Assembly (NCBI RefSeq): GCF_014269225.2
Contig: NZ_CP077097.1
Coordinates: 5,219,001 to 5,283,000, forward strand
From: Pseudomonas anuradhapurensis
GTDB lineage: Bacteria > Pseudomonadota > Gammaproteobacteria > Pseudomonadales > Pseudomonadaceae
DNA length: 64,000 nt
Reading direction: 5' to 3'
Position 1 is the stretch's first letter. Each line of letters begins with the position of its first letter. This document shows, one piece after another, positions 54,552 to 64,000 of the stretch. A program made the translations under genes and the position numbers. Below the pieces are notes generated by a model. The model saw only the letters and a list, made by a program, of their open reading frames with translations. It was not told the origin of the DNA and did not search any database.

Positions 54552-54920
54552 ATGAGCATCACCCTCTCGGCCGTGCGCAGCTGCGCCGGCCTGGTGTTGG
54601 GCAGCATCCTGCTGGCCGGCTGCAACGCGCCCAAACCGCTGTACCAGTGGGAAAGCTACCAACCCCAGGTGTATGGCTACCTCAAAGGCGATTCGAAAGA
54701 GGAACAGGTCACCGCGCTGGAGCGCGACCTGGAAAAGATCAAGGCCAAGAACGGCGCCGTACCACCCGGCTACCATGCGCAGCTGGGCCTGCTGTATTCC
54801 AGCCTCGGCAAGGATGACCAGATGATTCAGCAGTTCCGCACCGAGAAGGCACTGTTCCCGGAATCGGCGACGTACATGGACTTCCTGATGAGCAACGCGA
54901 GCAAGGGAGCCAAGCAATGA
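54552..54920 (+). CDS. DUF4810 lipoprotein
   Basis: 122 residues from the ATG at 54552 (AGGA upstream). Lipobox 'LLAGC' gives a lipid-anchored N-terminus. 'YQWESYQPQVYGYLKGDS' and the following helix pairs ('HAQLGLLYSSLGKDDQMIQQFRTEKALFPES') show one TPR-like repeat. DUF4810 proteins occur almost only between CsgG-type and DUF799 genes. Its stop overlaps the next ATG by 4 bases (ATGA), so translation is coupled. Confidence 0.88.
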   Translation: MSITLSAVRSCAGLVLGSILLAGCNAPKPLYQWESYQPQVYGYLKGDSKEEQVTALERDLEKIKAKNGAVPPGYHAQLGLLYSSLGKDDQMIQQFRTEKALFPESATYMDFLMSNASKGAKQ

Positions 54921-55576
54921 TCAAGCGCCTGAGCCAACTGATCACCACCGTTTGCGTGCTGGCCCTGTTCGCTGGCTGCGCCGAGCGCAAGACCATCGAC
55001 TACTCCGCTTACAAGCAGAGCCGGCCGAAGTCGATCCTGATTCTCCCGCCACTGAACGAGTCGCCGGATGTGAAGGCGACCTACAGCATGCTGTCGCAGG
55101 TCACCTACCCGCTGGCCGAGGCTGGCTACTACGTGATGCCCGTGGCGCTGGTGGACGAGACCTTCCGCCAGAACGGCATGACCACGCCGGCCGACATCCA
55201 CCAGCTGCCAATGCCCAAACTGCGTGAGATCTTTGGCGCTGATGCCGCGTTGTATGTGACCGTATCGGACTACGGTACCCGTTACATGGTGCTGAGCAGT
55301 GCAACTATCGTCACGGCCAATGCCAAGCTGGTCGACCTGAAGACCGGCACCACGCTGTGGACTGGCAGCGCCACGGCGTCCAGCCAGGAGAATCAGCAGA
55401 ACCAGGGTGGCCTGGTCGGCATGCTGATCGTTGCGGCAGTCAACCAGATCGTCAGCAGCGTGCAGGAAGATGCTGGCTACCCCATCGCCGGCATGACCAG
55501 CGCACGCCTGCTGACGCCACATCCGAACGGCGGCATTCTCTACGGGCCACGTTCGCCCAAGTACGGCACTGACTGA
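54917..55576 (+). CDS. DUF799 lipoprotein (GNA1162 type)
   Basis: 219 residues. Lipobox 'LFAGC' near residue 21; mature part resembles neisserial GNA1162 ('SILILPPLNESPDVKATYSMLSQVTYPLAEAGYYVMPVALVDETFRQNG', then 'FGADAALYVTVSDYGT'). The fold recalls CsgG/TolB-N-type alpha-beta domains. Third gene of the trio, translationally coupled to the DUF4810 gene; ends before a strong terminator. Function unknown; assembly with the CsgG-like protein at the outer membrane is inferred from co-occurrence. Confidence 0.9.
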   Translation: MIKRLSQLITTVCVLALFAGCAERKTIDYSAYKQSRPKSILILPPLNESPDVKATYSMLSQVTYPLAEAGYYVMPVALVDETFRQNGMTTPADIHQLPMPKLREIFGADAALYVTVSDYGTRYMVLSSATIVTANAKLVDLKTGTTLWTGSATASSQENQQNQGGLVGMLIVAAVNQIVSSVQEDAGYPIAGMTSARLLTPHPNGGILYGPRSPKYGTD

Positions 55577-55583
55577 GTGACAC

Positions 55584-55619
55584 AAAAAAGGCGACCTTCA
55601 CGCGAAGGTCGCCTTTTTC
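55584..55619. terminator. Bidirectional terminator between the lipoprotein operon and pyrE
   Basis: A-run, perfect 10-bp stem GGCGACCTTC / GAAGGTCGCC, ACGC loop, T-run. Serves both convergent transcripts. Confidence 0.93.
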
Positions 55620-55634
55620 AGTTCCAGGCCGGGA

Positions 55635-56276
55635 TCAGATCCCGTACTGCGCCCGGTAGGCCTCGACAGCTGGCAGGTGCTGCTTCAGCTGCGGGTCATC
55701 GGCGAGGAATTCCAGCACCTGGGTCAGCGAAACGATGCTGACGACCGGAATGCCGAAATCACGCTCCACTTCCTGGATCGCCGACAGTTCGCCATTGCCG
55801 CGCTCTTCGCGGTTCAACGCGATCAATACACCTGCGGCCTTGGCCTCTTGCGCATTGATGATCTGCATGACTTCACGGATGGCCGTACCGGCAGTGATCA
55901 CATCGTCGATGATCAGCACTTCACCGGCCAACGGCGCGCCAACCAGGCTGCCGCCTTCGCCGTGGTCCTTGGCTTCCTTGCGGTTGAAGCACCATGGCAC
56001 GTCGAGCTGGTGCTGCTCGGCCAGGGCCACGGCAGTCGCCGCCGCCAGCGGGATACCCTTGTAGGCCGGGCCGAACAGCACGTCGAACGGGATCTTGCTG
56101 TCGACGATGGCCGCCGCATAGCAACGACCCAGCTGGGCCAGGGCAGAACCGCTGTTGAACAGGCCGGCATTGAAGAAATACGGGCTGGTACGCCCCGATT
56201 TCAGGGTGAATTCACCGAAACGCAGTACCCCGCGATCGATGGCAAAACGGATGAAGTCGCGCTGATACGGCTGCAT
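55635..56276 (-). CDS. pyrE: Orotate phosphoribosyltransferase
   Basis: 213 residues. PRPP-binding motif '[16 protein letters not shown]' (about 119-134), '[17 protein letters not shown]' flexible loop (about 97-113) and N-terminal '[29 protein letters not shown]'. Makes OMP in pyrimidine synthesis. Divergent from crc, an arrangement kept across pseudomonads. Confidence 0.98.
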   Translation of the reverse strand: MQPYQRDFIRFAIDRGVLRFGEFTLKSGRTSPYFFNAGLFNSGSALAQLGRCYAAAIVDSKIPFDVLFGPAYKGIPLAAATAVALAEQHQLDVPWCFNRKEAKDHGEGGSLVGAPLAGEVLIIDDVITAGTAIREVMQIINAQEAKAAGVLIALNREERGNGELSAIQEVERDFGIPVVSIVSLTQVLEFLADDPQLKQHLPAVEAYRAQYGI

Positions 56277-56356
56277 GGATAGTCCCGGACACCACGGATT
56301 TAGCTAAATGGGTTGAGCTCGGGTATCATACACGCACGAGATTTTTGGGGCCATTT

Positions 56357-57136
56357 ATGCGGATCATCAGTGTGAACGTAAATGGCATTCAGGCTGCGGC
56401 CGAGCGTGGTTTGCTCAGCTGGCTGCAAGCCCAGAATGCCGACGTCATCTGCCTTCAGGATACCCGCGCCTCGGCCTTTGAACTCGATGACCCAGCTTTC
56501 CAGCTCGATGGCTATTTCCTTTATGCCTGCGACGCGGAGGTGCCTGCCCAAGGTGGTGTGGCCCTGTATTCGCGGATGCAGCCCAAGGCAGTCATCACCG
56601 GCCTGGGCTTCGAGACAGCCGACCGCTACGGGCGTTACCTGCAAGCAGATTTCGACAAGGTCAGTATTGCCAGCCTGCTGCTGCCTTCGGGTATGAACGG
56701 CGACGAAGACTTGAACCAGAAGTTCAAGTTGATGGACGACTTCGCCAAGTACCTGGACAAACAGCGTCGCAAGCGTCGTGAGTACATCTACTGCGGCTCG
56801 TTCTACGTGGCGCAGCAGAAGCTCGACATCAAGAACTGGCGCGACAGCCAACAGTCACCAGGCTTCCTGGCACCGGAGCGCGCCTGGATGGATGCGATCA
56901 CCGGCGAGATGGGTTACGTCGATGCCCTGCGTGAAGTCAGCCGTGAAGGCGACCAGTACAGCTGGTGGCCCGACAACGAGCAGGCCGAGATGCTCAACCT
57001 GGGCTACCGGTTCGACTACCAGATCCTCACTCCGGGCCTGCGCCGCTTCGTGCGCAATGCCCGCCTGCCGCGTCAGCCGCGCTTCTCCCAGCATGCGCCG
57101 CTGATTGTCGACTATGACTGGACGTTGACCATCTAA
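56357..57136 (+). CDS. crc: Catabolite repression control protein Crc
   Basis: 259 residues from the ATG at 56357, the usual length. Exonuclease-endonuclease-phosphatase fold ('MRIISVNVNGIQAAAERGLLSWLQAQNADVICLQDTRA'), but the catalytic acid and histidine residues of true nucleases are not all kept. Crc stabilises Hfq on A-rich mRNA sites to repress use of less preferred carbon sources. Amino-acid and polyamine catabolic genes like those in this window are typical targets. A family B repeat pair follows. Confidence 0.97.
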   Translation: MRIISVNVNGIQAAAERGLLSWLQAQNADVICLQDTRASAFELDDPAFQLDGYFLYACDAEVPAQGGVALYSRMQPKAVITGLGFETADRYGRYLQADFDKVSIASLLLPSGMNGDEDLNQKFKLMDDFAKYLDKQRRKRREYIYCGSFYVAQQKLDIKNWRDSQQSPGFLAPERAWMDAITGEMGYVDALREVSREGDQYSWWPDNEQAEMLNLGYRFDYQILTPGLRRFVRNARLPRQPRFSQHAPLIVDYDWTLTI

Positions 57137-57142
57137 ACGCAT

Positions 57143-57247
57143 GGGGCCGCTTTGCGGCCCTATCGCGACACAAGGCCGCTCCTACAGGGGAATGCATATC
57201 CCTTGTAGGAGCGGCCTTGTGTCGCGATAGGGCTGCAAAGCAGCCCC
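57143..57247. repeat. Repeat pair (family B), matched
   Basis: Inverted copies with CGACACAAGG / CCTTGTGTCG inner words and outer GGGGCCGCTTTGCGGCCC / GGGCTGCAAAGCAGCCCC stems, between crc and the DUF4870 gene. Confidence 0.9.
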
Positions 57248-57252
57248 AATGG

Positions 57253-57621
57253 CTATTTGATCGGCCGCCAGATCATCGGGTAGCGATACGGCTTGCCTTC
57301 ATTGGCCCGCACCGCCGCAATGATGATCAACACCAGCACCGCCACCATCAGCATGGCGAACAGCATCAGCCCGATGAACACGAACATCAGCAGGAAGCAG
57401 ATGAACCCGGCAATGGTCACGCTGATCTGAAAGTTCAGCGCCTCCTTGCCCTGGGCATCGATGAAAGGGTCTTGCTCGCGCTTGAGATGCCACAGCACCA
57501 GCGGGCCCAGCAAGTGCCCGAGCGGCACCACCAGGCCCAGCAGCGCAGAAAGGTGACAGAACATCGCCCACTGCCGGACTTCGGCATTGGGCGGGGTGAT
57601 CGACAGGTTGGAATCGCTCAT
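57253..57621 (-). CDS. DUF4870 membrane protein
   Basis: 122 residues from the ATG at 57621 (AGGAGG upstream). Two to three hydrophobic helices (HLSALLGLVVPLGHLLGPLVLWHL and a long one around ISVTIAGFICFLLMFVFIGLMLFAMLMVAVLVLI) and the family's 'D.QGKEALNFQIS' linker are visible. DUF4870 (Tic20-like) proteins have no known role. Gene starts 23 bases after the rph stop, so it is in the rph operon. Confidence 0.88.
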   Translation of the reverse strand: MSDSNLSITPPNAEVRQWAMFCHLSALLGLVVPLGHLLGPLVLWHLKREQDPFIDAQGKEALNFQISVTIAGFICFLLMFVFIGLMLFAMLMVAVLVLIIIAAVRANEGKPYRYPMIWRPIK

Positions 57622-57644
57622 GCCCCGCACCTCCTTGGCTGGGT

Positions 57645-58367
57645 TCAGTCGGCCAGTGCGGCCTGCTGCAGTTCGAAGATTTCAGCCATGCCCATCTGTG
57701 CCAGGGCGAGCATGGCGTTGAAGTCTTCCGGCTGGAACGGCGCGCCTTCGGCGGTACCCTGCACTTCGATGAAACCACCGGCGCTGGTCATGACCACGTT
57801 CAGGTCGGTCTCGGCGGCGGAGTCTTCCAGGTAGTCCAGGTCGAGTACCGCTTCACCCTGGTACATGCCCACCGACACCGCGGCGATCATGTGCTTGAGC
57901 GGGTTGCCGGCCTTCAGGCCGCCGCGCTTCTTGATCACCGCCAAGGCGTCGCACAGGGCGACCATGGCACCGGTGATGGATGCAGTGCGGGTACCGCCAT
58001 CGGCCTGAATCACGTCGCAGTCGATGTACAGGGTGATGTCACCGAGTTTGCTCATGTCGAGCGCAGCGCGCAGCGAACGGCCGATCAGGCGCTGGATTTC
58101 CAGGGTGCGACCACCCTGCTTGCCACGGCTGGCCTCGCGCTGATTACGCTCGCCGGTGGAACGCGGCAACATGCCGTACTCGGCGGTCAGCCAGCCCTGG
58201 CCCTGCCCTTTGAGAAAGCGCGGCACACCGTTTTCCACACTGACCGTGCAGATGACCTTGGTGTCACCGAACTCGACCAGTACCGACCCTTCGGCGTGCT
58301 TGGTGTAGTTGCGGGTGATGCGGATCGAGCGGAGCTGATCGGCGGCGCGACCACTTGGACGTTTCAT
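57645..58367 (-). CDS. rph: Ribonuclease PH
   Basis: 240 residues from the ATG at 58367; a longer open frame has no start signals. Family marks: '[41 protein letters not shown]', '[18 protein letters not shown]' and '[18 protein letters not shown]'. Phosphorolytic 3'-5' exonuclease trimming tRNA 3' ends. Divergent from yicC by 227 bases, which hold the yicC promoter. Confidence 0.97.
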   Translation of the reverse strand: MKRPSGRAADQLRSIRITRNYTKHAEGSVLVEFGDTKVICTVSVENGVPRFLKGQGQGWLTAEYGMLPRSTGERNQREASRGKQGGRTLEIQRLIGRSLRAALDMSKLGDITLYIDCDVIQADGGTRTASITGAMVALCDALAVIKKRGGLKAGNPLKHMIAAVSVGMYQGEAVLDLDYLEDSAAETDLNVVMTSAGGFIEVQGTAEGAPFQPEDFNAMLALAQMGMAEIFELQQAALAD

Positions 58368-58506
58368 CTGGGATACCTGTACTGGGACTTGAATCTGCCG
58401 AGCATTATAGAGCCCGCGGCCCGGGGAGGACATGCCTATTGTCGCGCCCGGCGCTGCCCGTCGCCTTTTCCTGCTGCGCCAGCCAGCCCTCGGTAACATG
58501 GGTGGA

Positions 58507-58536
58507 TTGGGCGCCAGGGCGCCACTGCGCTACAAT
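58507..58536 (+). promoter_or_regulatory. Promoter of yicC-gmk
   Basis: -35 TTGGGC, 18-base spacer, -10 TACAAT, 58 bases before the yicC start. Confidence 0.55.
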
Positions 58537-58594
58537 CCTGCGCCTTGCAGCCGAGAGGCTCCCACCGTTCATTCATCTACGCGAGGTACTCCCC

Positions 58595-60092
<1,498 letters not shown>

Positions 60093-60102
60093 GAGACCGT
60101 AC

Positions 60103-60225
60103 GGGGCCGCTTTGCGGCCCTATCGCGACACAAGGCCGCTCCTACAAGGGATCGCGTTAGTCAGGCTTGCGCGATCTCCTGTAGGAGCGGCCTTGTGTCG
60201 CGAAAGGGGCGCGAAGCGCCCCCCG
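60103..60225. repeat. Repeat pair (family B)
   Basis: Inverted copies with CGACACAAGG / CCTTGTGTCG words and different outer stems (GGGGCCGCTTTGCGGCCC; GGGGCGCGAAGCGCCCC), between convergent gmk and permease genes. Confidence 0.9.
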
Positions 60226-60228
60226 GCT

Positions 60229-61770
60229 TTATTCCTGCAGTGGCAAGGTAGCCTGCTGACGCAGGGTAGCCCCGAGGAAATACGCCGGTGCGCGCATGCG
60301 CGACAGCATCATCAGCCCGATGCCGAGCACCGAAATGATCGCGGCAATCACGAATACCAGCCCCAGTCCGCCCACATGTGAGCCACTGCCGAAGTCTGGC
60401 GAAGCGCTGTCGATGGCAGTACGCACGAAGATCACCGACAGAATCACCCCACCCACCAACGGGCACAGGCCACGCATGATGAAGTGGCGCAGGCTGTCGA
60501 ACAGGCTGTCGCGGAAATACCAGACGCAGGCGAATGCGGTCAGCGAATAGTAGAAGCAGATCATCATGCCCAGGGCGGTAATGGTATCCGCCAGCACGTT
60601 CTCGCTCAGGGTACGCATGGTCACGTAGAACAGGCCCGCGGCCAGGCCGGCGCAGATGGTGGCGTAGCGTGGGGTTTGCGAACGCGGGCAGACGCTGGCG
60701 AACTTCTGCGGCACCGCACCGTAGTAGCCCATGGCCAAGAGCGTGCGCGCGGGCGCAACGAAGGTCGACTGCAGCGAGGCTGCGGTACTGGCCAGCACGG
60801 CAATGGACATCAGGATCGCCAATGGCCCCATGACCGGGCCGGCCAGGTGAGCGAACACGTTTTCCTGGATGCGCGGGTTGTTCAGGCCCAGGCCAGACTC
60901 GCTGATCCCGGCAAACTGCAGGGTGGCGATCGCAGTGAACAGGTACAGGCCGAGAATCAACATCACGGTCCAGGTGGCCGCCTTGCCCGGTACCTCTTCA
61001 CTGCCTACCGACTCTTCGCTGACGGTCAGGCAGGTGTCCCACCCCCAGAAGATGAAGATCGACAGCGACAGCCCGGCGGCGAAGGCCGAGAACGACTCGA
61101 CACCGAACGGGTTGAACCAGGCGAAATCGAATTCCAGCGGCGGCGGCGCGGTGGTACCGTCGAAGGCGGCAAAGGCAAAGCCGATCAGCACCACCAACTG
61201 CAGCGCCACCAAGCCGTACTGCACGGTCATGGTGGTGGCGATACCCCGACAGCAGATCCACACCGCCAGGGCAATGAACACGCAACAGGTCACCACGTTG
61301 ATCAACAGGTTGTCGGCCAGTGCCGCCAGCTCGTGATGGCCGGTGATCTGGCCGAGGAACAGGTAGAAGAAGTCGACGGCCACGCCCGCCAGGTTCGACA
61401 GCACGATGGTGGTGGCGACGACCAGACCCCAGCCGCCGATCCAGCCGATCATCGGGCCGAAGGCACGCGCCGACCAGGTAAACGATGTGCCGCTGTCCGG
61501 CTCGGCCGAGTTCAGCTCGCGGTAACCGAGGGCGACCAGCAGCATCGGAAGGAAGCCGACGATGAACACCGCTGGCAGGTGGGCGCCCACCTCGCGCACG
61601 GTCGGGCCAAGTGCGCCGGTCAAGGTATAGACCGGGGCGATGGTGGAAATGCCCAGCACCACGCTGGCCAGCAAGCCCAGCCGGCCTTTGGCCAGGCCCT
61701 TGCTGCGCTGGGTATTGCCCGCGTCGGCCACCACGTCGGGTGGGCGGCCGGCTTCTGTGTAATCGCTCAT
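60229..61770 (-). CDS. APC-superfamily amino acid/polyamine permease
   Basis: 513 residues, about 12-14 membrane helices. 'LGLLASVVLGISTIAPVYTLTGALG' near residues 30-55 and 'DSGTSFTWSARAFGPMIGWIGGWG' are APC-family signatures. It follows the puuD-like and spuI-like genes on the same strand (112-base gap), so polyamine, gamma-aminobutyrate or amino-acid uptake for that pathway is likely. No substrate can be proved. The ribosome binding site is weak. Confidence 0.9.
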   Translation of the reverse strand: MSDYTEAGRPPDVVADAGNTQRSKGLAKGRLGLLASVVLGISTIAPVYTLTGALGPTVREVGAHLPAVFIVGFLPMLLVALGYRELNSAEPDSGTSFTWSARAFGPMIGWIGGWGLVVATTIVLSNLAGVAVDFFYLFLGQITGHHELAALADNLLINVVTCCVFIALAVWICCRGIATTMTVQYGLVALQLVVLIGFAFAAFDGTTAPPPLEFDFAWFNPFGVESFSAFAAGLSLSIFIFWGWDTCLTVSEESVGSEEVPGKAATWTVMLILGLYLFTAIATLQFAGISESGLGLNNPRIQENVFAHLAGPVMGPLAILMSIAVLASTAASLQSTFVAPARTLLAMGYYGAVPQKFASVCPRSQTPRYATICAGLAAGLFYVTMRTLSENVLADTITALGMMICFYYSLTAFACVWYFRDSLFDSLRHFIMRGLCPLVGGVILSVIFVRTAIDSASPDFGSGSHVGGLGLVFVIAAIISVLGIGLMMLSRMRAPAYFLGATLRQQATLPLQE

Positions 61771-61806
61771 GAGTATTTGCCGTAGATTTTGGAATTGTTT
61801 TCACTG

Positions 61807-61843
61807 GCCTTGCGCACAAGGCTCGCTTTCACTCATTGAAAGC
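61807..61843. promoter_or_regulatory. Inverted repeats between the puuD-like gene and the permease
   Basis: GCCTTG-CGCA-CAAGGC (61807-61822) and GCTTTC-N7-GAAAGC (61825-61843). They might be an attenuating hairpin and an operator, or REP-like leftovers. Confidence 0.3.
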
Positions 61844-61882
61844 TGCTGCCGGGAATCAGTCATCCGAGACCTTCGGCTGACG

Positions 61883-62656
61883 TCAGAATGCTTTCTGCCG
61901 TGCGCCCTCCCGTGCTGCGTAGGCAATGCAAGCCTCGCGAAACGCCTGGAACAGGCGCAGCGAGACCGGGTTTTCGCTAAATCGCCATTCCGGGTGCCAT
62001 TGCACGCCAAGCACGAAGCCCGGCGCCGCAGGCATGGATACCGCTTCGATCAGGCCATCCGGGGCCCGTGCCTCGACGCGCAGGCCAGGGGCCAGGCGGT
62101 CGATGCCCTGGCTGTGCAGCGAGTTGACCTCGAACTGCGCAGCCAGGCCCAGGCGCTCGAACAACCCGCCCGGCTCGATGCCGACAAGGTGGCGAGGGCC
62201 ATATTGCACTTCCAGGGGTGCGTCCTCGGGTTCGCGGTGGTCCTGGTAACCGGGCAGCTCCTGCACGCGCTGGTGCAGGCTGCCGCCCAGGGCCACGTTC
62301 AATTCCTGGTAACCGCGGCAGATGCAGAACACCGGCACCCCGGCAGCGATGGCCGCCTGCAGCAGCGGCAGGGTCAGGCGATCGCGCGCCAGATCGTGCC
62401 GGGTACCGGCCGCGCTGGGGGCGCCATTGTAATGATGCGGTTCGATATTTGAAGGCGAGCCGGTAAAAACAATGCCGTCCAGACGGGCCAGCAGCGCCTG
62501 TGTGTCGCTGCCACCGTCACGCGCCGGCAATATCAGCGGCAGGCCGGCAAAGCCGGCCGCCTCGACATACTTGTCGCCTACCGTGTGCGACGGGTTCTTG
62601 CCGACCTGCTGGCGGCAGGCGCTGACACCGATCAAGGGGACCGCATTTGCGCTCAT
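61883..62656 (-). CDS. puuD: Gamma-glutamyl-GABA hydrolase (PuuD/SpuA type)
   Basis: 257 residues from the ATG at 62656. Class I glutamine-amidotransferase-like (peptidase C26): nucleophile Cys in 'FCICRGYQELNVALGG' (about residue 116) and catalytic His in 'GVQWHPEWRF' (about 225). Releases GABA and glutamate from gamma-glutamyl-GABA, the last step of the gamma-glutamylated putrescine route. It starts 4 bases after the stop of the synthetase gene, so the two are co-transcribed. A longer open frame upstream belongs to the synthetase region and is not the start. Confidence 0.93.
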   Translation of the reverse strand: MSANAVPLIGVSACRQQVGKNPSHTVGDKYVEAAGFAGLPLILPARDGGSDTQALLARLDGIVFTGSPSNIEPHHYNGAPSAAGTRHDLARDRLTLPLLQAAIAAGVPVFCICRGYQELNVALGGSLHQRVQELPGYQDHREPEDAPLEVQYGPRHLVGIEPGGLFERLGLAAQFEVNSLHSQGIDRLAPGLRVEARAPDGLIEAVSMPAAPGFVLGVQWHPEWRFSENPVSLRLFQAFREACIAYAAREGARQKAF

Positions 62657-62660
62657 GGGC

Positions 62661-64000
62661 TTACACCGTGTGCAGGTACCAGTTGTATTCGAGGTCGGAG
62701 ATTGACACTTCGAATTCGGCCAGTTCGCTTTCCTTGCAGGCCACGAAGATATCGATGTAGTCCGGGCTGATGTATTGGTTGAGCACTTCGCTGTCATCCA
62801 GCGCGCGCAGGGCATCGCGCAGGTTGTTCGGCAGGCTCTGCTCCAGCTGCTCGTAGGAGTTGCCTTCGATCGGTTCACCCGGCTCGACCTGGTTGGTCAG
62901 GCCATGGTGCACACCGGCGAGAATTGCCGCGAGCATCAGGTAGGGGTTGGCGTCGGCGCCGGCGACACGGTGCTCGAGGCGCACATTGTCGCTGCTGTCG
63001 GTGGGTACGCGCACGGCCACGGTGCGGTTGTCCAGGCCCCAGCTTGGCGCGTTGGGTACGTAGAACTGCGCACCGAAACGGCGGTAGGAGTTGATGTTCG
63101 GGCAAAGGAAGGCCATCGACGCCGGCATGGTCTCCAGCACGCCGCCGATGGCATGGCGCAAGGCGTCGCTTTGCAGCGGGTCATCGCTGGCAAAGATGTT
63201 CTTGCCGGTTTTCTTGTCCAGCAACGAAATGTGCACGTGCAGGCCATTGCCGGCCTGGCCCGGGTAAGGCTTGGCCATGAAGGTGGTGTCCATTTCATGG
63301 TCATAGGCCACGTTCTTGATCAGGCGCTTGAGCAGGATCGCGTAGTCACAGGCCTTCAGCGGATCAGCCACATGGTGCAGGTTGACTTCGAACTGCGCCG
63401 GGGCGCTTTCCTTGACGATGGCGTCGGCAGGCAAGCCTTGTTCCTTGGCCGCTTCGAGCATGTCCTGCAGGCAGTCGGCATACTCGTCGAGGTCGTCGAT
63501 CAGGTACACCTGGGTCGACTGCGGACGCTTGCCCGAAATGGGCGAGCGCGGCGGCTGCGGGCGGCCGTTCAGGTTGTCCTGGTCGATCAGGTAGAACTCC
63601 AGCTCGAACGCGGCACAGATATCCAGGCCCAGGTCGTCGAACCGGCTCACCACCTGGCGCAGCACCTCGCGCGGGTCGGCGAAGAACGGCTGGCCGTCCA
63701 GTTCATGCATGGTCATCAGCAGCTGGGCGGTCGGGCGCTTCTGCCAGGGCTCGTCCGACAGCGTGCCCGCGATCGGGAAGCAGATACGGTCGGCATCGCC
63801 GATATCCAGGCCTAGCCCGGTGCTTTCGACGGTGGAACCGTTGATGTCCAGGGCGAACAGCGACGCCGGCAGGTTGATGCCTTTCTCGTACACCTTGTGC
63901 AGGCTGGCCCGCTCGATGCGCTTGCCACGTACCACGCCGTTCATGTCGGAGATCAGCAGGTCGACGTACTGCGTGTCCGGATGGGCCTGGAGGAAGTCAC
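62661..64000 (-). CDS. spuI: Gamma-glutamylpolyamine synthetase (SpuI/PuuA type), 5' end outside window
   Basis: Glutamine-synthetase-family ligase joining glutamate to putrescine or another polyamine with ATP. The frame runs to the right edge: codons before the internal ATG at 63944 read 'AHPDTQYVDLLISD', the normal PuuA/SpuI N-terminus, so only the first ~15-25 residues are missing. Visible motifs: 'AFELEFYL' (metal site), 'NGLHVHISLLDKKTGKN', 'RVPTDSSDNVRLEHRVAGADANPYL' (active site). Downstream genes are puuD-like and a permease. PauR at 33529 is the candidate repressor. Confidence 0.95.
   Translation of the reverse strand, partial: DFLQAHPDTQYVDLLISDMNGVVRGKRIERASLHKVYEKGINLPASLFALDINGSTVESTGLGLDIGDADRICFPIAGTLSDEPWQKRPTAQLLMTMHELDGQPFFADPREVLRQVVSRFDDLGLDICAAFELEFYLIDQDNLNGRPQPPRSPISGKRPQSTQVYLIDDLDEYADCLQDMLEAAKEQGLPADAIVKESAPAQFEVNLHHVADPLKACDYAILLKRLIKNVAYDHEMDTTFMAKPYPGQAGNGLHVHISLLDKKTGKNIFASDDPLQSDALRHAIGGVLETMPASMAFLCPNINSYRRFGAQFYVPNAPSWGLDNRTVAVRVPTDSSDNVRLEHRVAGADANPYLMLAAILAGVHHGLTNQVEPGEPIEGNSYEQLEQSLPNNLRDALRALDDSEVLNQYISPDYIDIFVACKESELAEFEVSISDLEYNWYLHTV

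Overview
The window is a piece of a Pseudomonas chromosome, almost certainly the P. putida group. It is GC-rich. The gene order pauR-dadX-dadA-dadR ... rpmB-rpmG ... radC-coaBC-dut-algC-argB ... pyrE-crc-rph-yicC-gmk is the classic pseudomonad order. The left half carries the amaA/amaB/hglS lysine-degradation block known from P. putida, and the intergenic regions are full of the short REP palindromes typical of that species. No rRNA, tRNA, CRISPR array, insertion sequence or intact prophage is visible.

Layout. 1-1.6 kb: 3' part of a Kef-type K+/H+ antiporter, truncated by the window edge. 1.8-2.4 kb: a small frameshifted remnant of a phage head-morphogenesis/PBECR-nuclease protein. 2.6-15.8 kb: accessory region with two nearly identical isochorismatase-family (YcaC) hydrolase genes 11 kb apart that share an upstream palindrome, two LysR regulators, three transport genes (YbfB-type MFS, OprD porin, MFS_3 exporter), a Tat-exported amidohydrolase, an esterase, a monooxygenase-domain membrane protein and an MscS channel with a cyclic-nucleotide-binding domain. 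15.8-21.4 kb: lysine catabolism, with amaA (pipecolate oxidase), amaB (aminoadipate semialdehyde dehydrogenase), a divergent LysR regulator and hglS (2-oxoadipate to D-2-hydroxyglutarate). 21.4-27.8 kb: chemoreceptor, LysR/MATE divergent pair, GGDEF-EAL protein. 28-33.4 kb: rep helicase, xpt, acetyl-CoA hydrolase family protein, cytochrome c5. 33.5-46.2 kb: amino-acid and polyamine hub with pauR, dadX, dadA, dadR, a gamma-glutamylputrescine-oxidase-like gene, a DUF1127 gene opposite a MocR regulator, a PLD lipoprotein, an MFS gene, a PuuC/KauB-type aldehyde dehydrogenase and a cupin gene. 46-60 kb: housekeeping genes rpmG, rpmB, peptide-binding protein, radC, coaBC, dut, algC, argB, a three-lipoprotein CsgG/DUF4810/DUF799 operon, pyrE, crc, rph, DUF4870, yicC and gmk. 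60-64 kb: an APC permease, puuD/spuA-like hydrolase and the start-truncated gamma-glutamylpolyamine synthetase.

Functional links. Lysine, D-alanine and polyamine degradation dominate. AmaA-AmaB-HglS convert pipecolate through 2-aminoadipate (an aminotransferase elsewhere is needed) to D-2-hydroxyglutarate. DadX-DadA turn L-alanine via D-alanine into pyruvate. SpuI, the PauB-like oxidase, the PauC-like dehydrogenase and PuuD together would form the gamma-glutamylated putrescine route, with PauR as the likely repressor. Crc, the catabolite-repression cofactor of Hfq, lies in the same window, and a Crc/Hfq-type CA motif sits on the ribosome binding site of the cupin gene.

The points most worth a second look are the duplicated ycaC locus with its shared operator, the matched-stem REP pairs (REPIN-like), several near-perfect palindromes between divergent regulator/target pairs (MATE/LysR, dadA/dadR, MocR/DUF1127, amaB/LysR), the CsgG-type lipoprotein trio, and the frameshifted PBECR remnant.
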